Positions 1 to 7,000 of a stretch of 10,057 nucleotides of DNA are shown one piece after another. Location: assembly GCA_964517665.1 (NCBI GenBank), contig CAZFCY010000175.1, forward strand, positions 1 to 10,057, read 5' to 3'. The DNA is from Congregicoccus sp964517665 (lineage in GTDB: Bacteria > Verrucomicrobiota > Verrucomicrobiia > Opitutales > Opitutaceae). Made by a program: the position numbers and the translations under genes. Position 1 is the first letter of the stretch. Every line of letters starts with the position of its first letter. The notes under the pieces were generated by a model that saw only the letters and a program-made list of their open reading frames with translations, was not told where the DNA came from and made no database searches.

Positions 1-144
1 ACCAAAGGTAGGGTGATGGCGGCTCCGCTCACGCCGCGTGAAGGGGCAGGGTAAACCGTCTCGCGATCCTGCGCACAAGCTCGGGTTGCGAGGGGCAGTC
101 GAGTCGCCAGTTAGGAAGCGGACAGCCACGGTCGGCTCGCTCAT
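1..144 (-). CDS. Doubtful partial ORF, hypothetical protein, open at left window edge
   Basis: An ATG on the minus strand at 142-144 has a GGAGG Shine-Dalgarno match (plus-strand CCTCC, 153-157) eight bases upstream. The frame then stays open for 48 codons to the window edge, beginning MSEPTVAVRFLTGDS. I do not recognise the sequence. It is rich in Arg, Pro and Ser, with no visible domain, signal peptide or membrane segment, so it may be a chance open frame in a non-coding stretch. The overlapping complete 64-codon frame in another phase (29-223) looks no better. The ribosome binding site and spacing are the only positive evidence. The sequence left of position 1 would settle it. Confidence 0.18.
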   Translation of the reverse strand, partial: MSEPTVAVRFLTGDSTAPRNPSLCAGSRDGLPCPFTRRERSRHHPTFG

Positions 145-192
145 CTCCCCGACCTCCGAGTAAGTGACACATCTGCGAACAACGTCGCCTTT

Positions 193-218
193 GTTGCCAC
201 TCGCTGTTGCCACTAGAC
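193..218. repeat. Tandem 13-bp direct repeat (core GTTGCCACT)
   Basis: GTTGCCACT occurs at 193-201 and again at 206-214, so the unit is 13 bp and is repeated twice, with divergence after the 9-bp core. It lies between the tRNA 3' end and the left window edge. Short iterated sequences of this kind occur at the ends of some insertion sequences and at recombinase arm sites, but two copies alone do not identify one. Confidence 0.4.
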
Positions 219-231
219 CTCATTAATAAGG

Positions 232-244
232 TAACCTATTGATA
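232..244 (-). promoter_or_regulatory. IHF-like binding-site match next to tRNA 3' end
   Basis: Read on the minus strand, these 13 bases are TATCAATAGGTTA, an exact match to the classical enterobacterial IHF consensus WATCAANNNNTTR. They lie in a short AT-rich stretch (about 215-251) immediately beyond the CCA end of the tRNA. An odd-centred palindrome, TTGATAATCAA, overlaps at 239-249. IHF sites beside tRNA 3' ends are a known component of integrase attachment sites. The consensus is degenerate, a chance match in AT-rich DNA is possible, and the consensus may not hold in this organism. Confidence 0.22.
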
Positions 245-251
245 ATCAAAA

Positions 252-328
252 TGGTGGGCGATACTGGACTCGAACCAGTGACCCCCTGCGTGTGATGCAG
301 GTGCTCTAACCAACTGAGCTAATCGCCC
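252..328 (-). tRNA. tRNA-Val (anticodon CAC), CCA encoded
   Basis: The minus strand folds into a complete cloverleaf. The 7-bp acceptor stem GGGCGAT/ATCGCCC is perfect and is followed by discriminator A and an encoded CCA (plus-strand TGG, 252-254). The D-arm is GCTC/GAGC with an AGTTGGTTA loop. The anticodon stem CCTGC/GCAGG closes the loop ATCACAC, so positions 34-36 are CAC (plus strand 292-294), which reads GUG valine codons. The five-base variable region is GGGTC, and the T-arm ACTGG/CCAGT holds a TTCGAGT loop. The length is 77 nt including CCA, with no intron. No clear promoter is visible upstream on the minus strand and no strong terminator downstream. Confidence 0.96.
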
Positions 329-687
329 GAAAAGGAAAGCCGGGAAGCGCAACAGGTGAAGGCGCGCGCGAGGGGTTGGCAACTCCGATTTGTGGCCGGC
401 CGGCCCGGGTTCCCAGCGCTTCGCCCAAAATGCCGCGAGTCTGATCCATCCTTCTTCCCGCTGTCCGGCCTTCGCGCGGCGCGCTTTGAAAGCCAGTTTG
501 GATGGCCGCACGGTCGATCAAACTGGCCGGTGTTTCGAGAAAACCGCGCGCGGCGCGCGGTGCGCGGGCCGTCGGGCCGCACGTTGACAAGACGAGGGGC
601 GGCGTCCCTCATGGTTCGCGAGTGATCGACCACCAAAGCAAAGGATCTGCCGTCGATTCCCCAGCGGCCACGGGGCCGGCTCGCGGC
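329..687. other. Gene-poor stretch between tRNA-Val and the E1-KAS III gene
   Basis: No convincing gene lies here. The frame of the downstream gene stays open back to an ATG at 502, but the extra 68 residues are Arg/Gly/Ala-rich and match no part of an E1 subunit, so I treat them as leader. The stretch is very GC-rich, with a perfect 12-bp palindrome GGCCGGCCGGCC at 394-405 and a CG-alternating run around 545-560. A TTGACA hexamer at 584-589 could be a -35 box, but the hexamer at 17-bp spacing (CCTCAT, 607-612) is a poor -10. The promoter for the downstream gene is therefore unproven. Confidence 0.5.
584..612 (+). promoter_or_regulatory. Weak candidate promoter for the E1-KAS III gene
   Basis: A perfect TTGACA sits at 584-589. 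Seventeen bases downstream is CCTCAT (607-612), which matches TATAAT at only three positions and lacks the important second-position A. If it is used, transcription would start near 619 and leave a leader of roughly 87 nt before the GTG at 706. The consensus -35 hexamer is the only strong part of this call. Confidence 0.2.
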
Positions 688-695
688 AGGAGGAG
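688..695 (+). promoter_or_regulatory. Shine-Dalgarno sequence deciding the start of the E1-KAS III gene
   Basis: AGGAGGAG is the best anti-16S match upstream of this gene and lies ten bases before an in-frame GTG at 706. The start region reads ATGTG: an ATG at 704 and the GTG at 706 overlap in different frames. Only the GTG opens the E1 frame. The ATG frame stops after 74 codons and has no recognisable content. The upstream in-frame ATG at 502 has no comparable ribosome binding site. Confidence 0.6.
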
Positions 696-705
696 TCAGG
701 ACGAT

Positions 706-3700
706 GTGCCCGCGGGCCGGACCGCCTGGGAGACGCTCTATCGGGCGTGCTTTCTGGCCCGCTGCATCGACGAAACAGAGAGCCGCTTCGTCGCGGCCGG
801 GGAGGCGAACTTCCATGTCTCGGGGGCTGGTCACGAGGGGCTGGCGGCGCTTGCCTTCGCGCTGGAGCCGCGGGATTGGATCCACGGCCACTACCGCGAC
901 AAGGCGCTGCTCGTCGCGCGCGGGATGAAGCCGCTCGAGTTTTTTCACGCGCTCTTCTGCACGGCCGGCTCGTGCTCGAGCGGCCGGCAGATGAACGCGC
1001 ACCTTTCCGCCCGGCGGCTCAATGTTTTGAGCATGGTCGGGCCGGTGGGAAACAACGCGCTGCAGGCCGTCGGCGTGGCCGCGGAGACGCGCGCGAGCGA
1101 GGGCGCGCCGATCGTGGTCTGCTGCGTGGGCGACGGCACGACGCAACAGGGCGAGTTTCTCGAGGCCGTGAGCGAGGCGGTGCGGGAAAACCTGCGCATG
1201 CTTTTCGTGATCGAGAACAACGGCCTGGCCATCTCGACGCAGACGCCGGGGCGGACTTTCTTCGACCGCGCGGGCGTGGCCGCGAAGGAGTTTCTCGGCG
1301 TGCCGATCGAGCGGATGGACGGACGGCAGCCGTGGGAGAACATCGAGAAGTTTGGCCGCGTCGTCGATGGACTGCGTGGCGGCCGCGGTCCGGCGATCGT
1401 CGTTTTCAACGTCGATCGGCTCGCCAACCACACCAACGCGGACGACGAGCGCGTCTATCGCGCGTTGTCCGAGCGGGAGCGCGTGCGCGCGGAAAGCGAT
1501 CCGGTGGCCAACCTGCGCCGGCATTTGTTGAAGGCCGGGCTCGACGAAGACGCCCTGGCAAAGCGCGAAGCCGCGTGGCGCGCGGAGATCCAGTCGGCGG
1601 CGGGCGAGGCGCGCGCGGCCCCCGATCCGGAACCGTGCGCGGACGCGCGCCGTTGCGAGGCGCCGGCCGACCTGGAGCCGGTCGAGGAAGCGCGCGCGGC
1701 GGATCTACCGGCGGAGCTGACCATGCTCGAGGCGATCCGAAAGACCCTCGGACAATGGCTCGCCGACGACGAGAAGGTGACGCTTTTCGGCCAGGACATC
1801 GAGGATCCGAAGGGCGACGTCTTCGGCATCACGCGCGGGCTGTCGACGGCGTTTCCCGGGCGTGTGCGAAACTCGCCGCTGACCGAATCGACCGTCGTCG
1901 GCACGGCGATCGGCCGCGCTCTCGCGGGGGGGCGTCCCGTGGCGTTCGTGCAGTTTTCCGATTTCCTGCCGCTGGCCTACAACCAGATCGTGTCGGAACT
2001 CGCGACACTCGCGTGGCGCACGAATGGCGAATGGACCGCGCCGGTGCTCGTGCTCGCGCCTTGCGGCGGCTACCGGCCCGGGCTGGGGCCGTTTCACGCG
2101 CAGACCAACGAGGCGACCTTCGCGCATCATCCGGGCATCGACGTGCTCATGCCTTCGAACGCCACCGACGCCGTCGGGCTGCTCCAGGCGGCGTTCGCCT
2201 CGCGCCGGCCGACGTTGTTTCTCTACCCGAAGGCCGTGCTCAACGACCCGAACGGCGCGGCGCCGGCGTGTGTGGAGCGGCTGCGCGTGCCGGTCGGGAA
2301 GGCGCTGCGGTTGCGCGCGGGGGACGACCTCACGCTCGTCGCCTATGGCAACACCGTGTCGCTCGCGCAGTCGGCGGCCGACCATCTCGGCGAGGCGGGC
2401 GTGACCGTCGATCTCTTCGACCTGCGCTCCATCTCGCCGTGGGATCGCGAGGCGATCACGGCATCGGCGTTGCGCACCGGGCGGCTTGTCGTCGCGCACG
2501 AAGACAACCTTTCGTTCGGCGTGGGCGCGGAAGTCGTCGCGACCGTGGCCGAGGCGGGCGCGGGCCGGGTGCGCGTGGCGCGGGTGGCCCGGCCGGACAC
2601 GCATGTGCCGTGCAACTACAAAAACCAGCTCGCGGTGCTGCCGTCGGCGCGCGGCATCGTCGAAGCCGCCGCGCGCGTGCTCGATCTCGACCTCCACTGG
2701 GAGGAGCCGAAGGCGATCGCGTCCGATGTAACCACAATTCGAATACAGGGAAGCAGCCCGGCCGACCAGAGCGTGATCGTGACCGCGTGGCTCGTGAAGC
2801 AGGGCGACGATGTCGAAGAGGGCCGGCTGATCGCCGAACTCGAGGCGGACAAGGCGATCTTCGATTTTGCGACGCCGGAAGGCGGAGTCATCGAGGAGTT
2901 GCTCGCGCAGCCCGGCGATCGATTGCGGGTGGGCGAGCCGTTGTTGCGGATTCGTCCCCATGTGCCCGGCGGCAGCGGGCGGCGGACGGGCGATTCGCCG
3001 GTGGCGCGGCCGGTCATTCGCAGGCGCGAAGGAAGGCAGACGGCGAAGGCGGGCGGGACCGCGCCGGACGTCATGGCGCTCACTGTGCCGGTGGGCGTCG
3101 TCGGCGGCGCGAACCTGACCAACGCCGCGCTCGCCGCGCGCTTTCCGGATTATTCGGCGGACGATATTTTTCAGCGCACGGGCATCGTCAATCGCGTGCA
3201 GCTCGCGCACGGCGAGACCGTGCTCGACCTCGCGGTCCGCGCCGCGCGCGGGGCGCTGGCGAAGAACCAGTTTTCGCTTTCGGAGGTCGACGCGGTCATC
3301 GTCAGCACGACCACGCCGCCACTGGCCTCGCCGTCGCTGGCGTGCTCGGTTTTATATCAACTCGGCGGCGGTCGCGAGCCGCGTGAGATTCCGGCGTTTG
3401 ATATATCGGCGGCCTGCAGCGGCTATATCTACGGGCTCGCCAGCGCGCACGCGCTGCTCGCGCGCCATCCGGAGTGGCGGATTCTGCTCGTGACGGCGGA
3501 GGCGTTGTCCACGGTGGTCGACTCGGGGGATTTCGCCACCGCCATCATCTTCGGCGACGCCGCGACCGCGACCGTGTTGTGGAGCGGCGGGGTGGGCAGG
3601 CGCGAGGGTTTTGCGCTGCGCCACGCGCCGGTCATCAGCGCGAAGGGCGACAGCGGCAATTACCTGCGCGTCGGCTTTCCTCCGACCGGCCGCGTGGACA

Positions 3701-4023
3701 TGGAAGGCGGACGCGTCTTCGCCGAGGCCGTGCGCCGCATGGGCGGCAGCCTCAAGACCGCGTGCGAGGAGGCGCGCATCCAGATTCTGGATCTCGACTG
3801 GATCGTGCCCCACCAGGCAAACGGGCGGCTCATCAACGCGATGGCGGAGAGAAACAAGATCCCGGTCGACCGCGTGATCGATTCGATCCGCGATGTGGGC
3901 AACACGTCGTCATCGAGCATCCCCCTCGCCCTCGCAGGCGCGCCGCACCTGCGCGGCAGGATTGGCCTTTGCGCGTTCGGCGGCGGCCTGACTTACGGCG
4001 CGGCGATCATCGAGCGGGAATAA
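706..4023 (+). CDS. Fused 2-oxoacid dehydrogenase E1 alpha-beta / lipoyl domain / ketoacyl-ACP synthase III
   Basis: The predicted cytosolic protein has 1,105 residues from the GTG start, with four domains. Residues 1 to about 285 are E1-alpha, with the thiamine-diphosphate motif GDG (142-144) followed 26 residues later by NN (171-172). A BCKDH-like stretch (GRQMNAHLSA, then ENNGLAIST) hints at branched-chain 2-oxoacids; the substrate is an inference. After a linker, residues about 338-672 are E1-beta, with the TE-type cofactor glutamate E394 and H464 in the FHAQ motif. Residues about 675-750 are a lipoyl domain with acceptor K716 in the EADKA turn. An Arg/Pro/Gly linker leads to a complete FabH-like KAS III (about 790-1105) with C904 (AACSGY), H1036 (VPHQAN) and N1066 (GNTSSSS). 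The Cys-His and His-Asn spacings, 132 and 30, equal those of E. coli FabH (C112/H244/N274). Known E1 enzymes decarboxylate 2-oxoacids and acylate lipoate, and KAS III primes chains on malonyl-ACP. No E2 acyltransferase or E3 is fused or nearby. The start is chosen by the ribosome binding site; a start at 502 would add 68 residues. Confidence 0.92.
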   Translation: MPAGRTAWETLYRACFLARCIDETESRFVAAGEANFHVSGAGHEGLAALAFALEPRDWIHGHYRDKALLVARGMKPLEFFHALFCTAGSCSSGRQMNAHLSARRLNVLSMVGPVGNNALQAVGVAAETRASEGAPIVVCCVGDGTTQQGEFLEAVSEAVRENLRMLFVIENNGLAISTQTPGRTFFDRAGVAAKEFLGVPIERMDGRQPWENIEKFGRVVDGLRGGRGPAIVVFNVDRLANHTNADDERVYRALSERERVRAESDPVANLRRHLLKAGLDEDALAKREAAWRAEIQSAAGEARAAPDPEPCADARRCEAPADLEPVEEARAADLPAELTMLEAIRKTLGQWLADDEKVTLFGQDIEDPKGDVFGITRGLSTAFPGRVRNSPLTESTVVGTAIGRALAGGRPVAFVQFSDFLPLAYNQIVSELATLAWRTNGEWTAPVLVLAPCGGYRPGLGPFHAQTNEATFAHHPGIDVLMPSNATDAVGLLQAAFASRRPTLFLYPKAVLNDPNGAAPACVERLRVPVGKALRLRAGDDLTLVAYGNTVSLAQSAADHLGEAGVTVDLFDLRSISPWDREAITASALRTGRLVVAHEDNLSFGVGAEVVATVAEAGAGRVRVARVARPDTHVPCNYKNQLAVLPSARGIVEAAARVLDLDLHWEEPKAIASDVTTIRIQGSSPADQSVIVTAWLVKQGDDVEEGRLIAELEADKAIFDFATPEGGVIEELLAQPGDRLRVGEPLLRIRPHVPGGSGRRTGDSPVARPVIRRREGRQTAKAGGTAPDVMALTVPVGVVGGANLTNAALAARFPDYSADDIFQRTGIVNRVQLAHGETVLDLAVRAARGALAKNQFSLSEVDAVIVSTTTPPLASPSLACSVLYQLGGGREPREIPAFDISAACSGYIYGLASAHALLARHPEWRILLVTAEALSTVVDSGDFATAIIFGDAATATVLWSGGVGRREGFALRHAPVISAKGDSGNYLRVGFPPTGRVDMEGGRVFAEAVRRMGGSLKTACEEARIQILDLDWIVPHQANGRLINAMAERNKIPVDRVIDSIRDVGNTSSSSIPLALAGAPHLRGRIGLCAFGGGLTYGAAIIERE
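2728..2955 (+). other. Lipoyl (biotinyl/lipoyl attachment) domain inside the fusion
   Basis: This segment encodes residues 675-750 of the fusion protein. The order is typical of E2 lipoyl domains: an initial beta strand (VTTIRIQG), WLVKQGDDVEEG, the exposed turn LEADKAIFDF with lysine K716 (codon 2851-2853), a half-sequence EGGVIEELL, and a closing GDRLRVGEPLLRI. The DKA turn is the usual lipoylation signal rather than the MKM of biotin carriers. Normally such a domain sits at the N-terminus of an E2 acyltransferase. Here it follows E1-beta and precedes a KAS III, with no peripheral-subunit-binding domain or E2 catalytic domain visible between them. Confidence 0.88.
3073..4020 (+). other. FabH-like ketoacyl synthase III domain inside the fusion
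   Basis: This segment encodes residues 790-1105, that is 316 residues, essentially the length of free-standing FabH (317 in E. coli). It begins at an internal ATG (3073) that has no ribosome binding site, so separate translation is possible but not indicated. The catalytic cysteine codon is 3415-3417, histidine 3811-3813 and asparagine 3901-3903. The C-terminal AFGGGLTYGAAII is the usual KAS III ending. The intact active site and normal spacing argue that the condensing domain is functional and not a relic. Its N-terminal part carries VPVGVVGGANL in place of the more usual GxGxYLP opening. Confidence 0.88.
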
Positions 4024-4061
4024 GCGCTGTTCCCTGTCTCCTGTCGCCTGATCCCCGTGCC
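4024..4061. other. Convergent 38-bp intergenic spacer
   Basis: The stop codons of the fusion gene (TAA, 4021-4023) and the coiled-coil gene (TAA on the minus strand, 4062-4064) face each other across 38 bp. The spacer is pyrimidine-rich on the plus strand. I see no strong stem-loop with a T-run in either direction, so no intrinsic terminator is called despite the convergent arrangement. Confidence 0.6.
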
Positions 4062-7000
4062 TTACTTCCGGCCGGCGGTCCACATCGAGCGGTTGCCGCT
4101 GGCGGAGGCGACCTGGGCCATGCGGAAGGTGAATTCGCGCTGGTGTTCCTCGAGCTTGAGGCGCTCGCGTTCGATGTCGGCCTGTTTCTCGCGGAGGCGC
4201 TCCTCGTACTGGCGCAGGGCGGATTCCTGCTCCTGGAAGGAGCGTTGATCCTCGCCGAGGGCCTTGCGGTCGCGCTCGAGGTTTTCCGTGGCCTGCTGGA
4301 TTTTTTCCCAGGCGAGCTTCACGGAGGCGTCGTCGGCCGCGGCGGCGGCCTTGCGGCCGCGTGGCTTGCCCGATTGAACCTCGACCTTCTCCTTCTCGAG
4401 TTTGGCGGCCTGCTGGCGCAAGCGCGCCTCGAATGCCTTCAGGCTCTTTTCCTGGCGCTCGAGCGTCTCGAGATCCTCGAGGAGGTGCTTGCGATCCTCC
4501 TCGATGCGGGCGGCGGTTTCCTTGGCGCGAGCCGCTTCCAGCCGCTGCTGCAACTTCTCCTGGTTGACCTGCTCGCGTTCGGTGTGGATCTCGCGGCGCA
4601 ACTCGTCGAGCTGTTCACGATCGGCCTGGTCGGCGCGCAACTGATCGGCGGCGGCGCGGGCGAGCTGCTGTTCGAACTCGGCCTGTTTGCCGGCCAGCGC
4701 GGCGCGCTCGGCGTCCAGCCCGGCGAGAAGGTCGGCATGCTGATGTCCGAGGCGGCGCTTCTCCTCCGCCACCCGCGCGGCTTCGAGCTGGTGTGTCCGT
4801 TTTTCGGATACAAGCTGCTCGCGCTCGCGCCGGAGTTCCTCGCGCTCGGCCTCGAGCGTCTGGCTCGAGCTGCGGTCGGACTGGAGGCGCGACAAATCGT
4901 TTTCGATCCGGGATCGCTCGGCCGCGAAGGCGCGGCGCTCGTTCTCGAGCGCAACACGCGCCTCGTCGAACCTGCCGCGCTCTTCCGCGAGAGTTTTCCG
5001 TTCGGCGACGAGGGTCTCGCGCAACGTTTCGAGGCGCGCGCGTTCGCCTGAGAGCGCGGCGCGGTCCTCCTCGCGTTCCTGGAGTTCGGCGGCGGCGCGG
5101 TTGGAAAGCGCGGCCCGTTCGGATTCGATCGCGGCTTCGGACTCGGCGAGGCGGGTGAGGCGCTCTTCGAGTTCGCTCGATGCGACGCTGGCGGCTTCCG
5201 CGGTTTCCTTCAGGCGTGTTTCCCAGGCGGCGAGCCGGCGCGCTTCCTCCTCGAGTGTCTTCGATTCGTCGCCGAGTCGCGCGAGCGACTGCTTCTCGGT
5301 GGCGAGCCGCGCGTCTTCCGCCGTGATTCGTTCGCGCTCGGCGGCGAGCAGGGCGCGGTCGCTTTCCACGGCCTCGACGCGCGCGCGAAGCGCCTGCGCC
5401 TCCGCGGCGAGTCGCGCGGAGCGCTGCTCGAGTTCGGCGCGCTCGCGGGCGAGCGTGGCGCGATCTTCCGCGAGGCGGGCGCGCTCGGCCCCGACGGCGT
5501 TGCTCTCGTCCGAGGAAACGGGCGCGGCGGCGGCGCCTGCCTGCTCGCGTTCTTCGATCTCCGCCTCGCGCAGATCGAGCGCGGCGGCGCGGCCGGCGAT
5601 CTCGGCGCGCGTGGCCGAAAGCGCGTCGCGCTCGGCGCCGAGCGCGGACGCGCGCTGGTCGTTCTCGCGCCGCGCGGCCTCGGTCGCGTCTCGCGCGGCG
5701 GCGAGCGCGCTCTCTTCGCGGCGAACGGCTTCGCGCGCGCGGCGGACGGATTCCCGCTCGGTCGAAATCGTTTCGCGAAGCGAGAGNNNNNNNNNNACGG
5801 CCTCGGCCTCGGCCTGCGCCTTCGCGACCTCTTCGCGCTCGCGCGCGAGGGTCTGCTGCGCCTCGGCCACGGTCTTCTCGACGGAGGCGATCTCGCTGCG
5901 GATCTGCTCGGTCTCGGCGCGGACGCGGGTGACGTTTTCGCGCTCCTTGTTCAGCGAACTCTTGTCCGCGGCGAGCCGCGACTCGACTTCCCGGACGCGG
6001 ACGGCGGCGGCTTCGGTCTCGCGCGTGGCGAGCGCGATCGTGTTCTCGCGCGCGTCCAGCTCGGCGCGGCGGGATTCGAGTTCGGCGAGGGCGGCGGAAA
6101 GACTTCCGGCCTCGGCTTCGACCGCGGCGGAGCGGCGGCGCAACGTTTCGCTTTCGTTCTTGAGCGCGGCGCGATCGGCCTCGATCTGGCGGCGCAATTC
6201 GGTCGCCTCCTGGCGGAACGAATCCTCCCGGTCGGCGAGGGCGGTGGCCTGCGCCTCGAGTTCCTTGCGCAGCTCGTCGACCTGATGCCGGGCCTTCTCG
6301 ATCTCCTGCTCGCGTTCCGTGAGCGCGCTCTCGGCCGCCTGGACGGAGCGCTGGCGCTCCAACTGGAGTTGCAGCTCGCGTTTCAACCGGGCGCTGTCGG
6401 CCGCGTTCGTGGCGGCTTCGGCGAGCGCGCGATTGGTGGCGGCCGTCTTTTGCTCGAGTTCGCGCGAGGCGGCGGCGAGCCGTTCCGCTTCAGCGGCCAC
6501 GCGCGCGCGTTCCGTATCCAGATGTTGGGCACGGGCGTCGAGTTCGGAGCGGAGCTTTTCGAGTCTGGCCGCGTCCTCGTCCATGGCCGCGCGCCTGGAT
6601 TTGACCTCGGTCGCGCGGGTGTCGAGTTCGGCGCGGAGTTGTTCGAGGCGCTCGTTTTCCGCCGCGATCCGGCTGCTCTCGGCCTCGACGTGCGCGGCGC
6701 GCTCCTCCAGGCCGGCGAGGCGGACGCGCGCCTCGTCGATCTGCGCCCGCTCCTGTTGCTGGCGCTCGGACCGGGATTTGATCTCGGCGCGCGCCTTCTC
6801 GATCCCATTCTGTTGCAGGGCGAGTTCACGACGCGTCTTTTCGAGTTCGACGGAGCGCTCCTCGAGATCGCGCGATTGGGTCTCGGCATGGCGGGCGGCG
6901 GCCTCGAGCCGTTCGCGCTCGGCGACGAGTTCCGCGTGTTGCGCTTCGATCCGCGCGGTCTCGTTTTTCGCGGCGGTCTCCCGCGCTTCGAGCGCGAGCG

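Noticed and set aside
502..705. N-terminal extension or targeting peptide of the E1 fusion from the ATG at 502
   Set aside because: The 68 residues are Arg/Gly/Ala-rich without a hydrophobic core, there is no ribosome binding site at 502, and the E1-alpha fold begins directly after the GTG at 706.
319..1524. Minus-strand open frame of 401 codons, and one at 1705-3210 of 501 codons
   Set aside because: Both are antisense shadows of the E1 domains; the products are Arg/His/Ala-rich and low-complexity, and one overlaps the tRNA.
747..3386. Plus-strand frame of 879 codons overlapping the fusion gene
   Set aside because: It is the second-phase shadow of a very GC-rich gene, with Arg/Gly/Ala-rich product and no motif; the frame from 706 has all catalytic residues.
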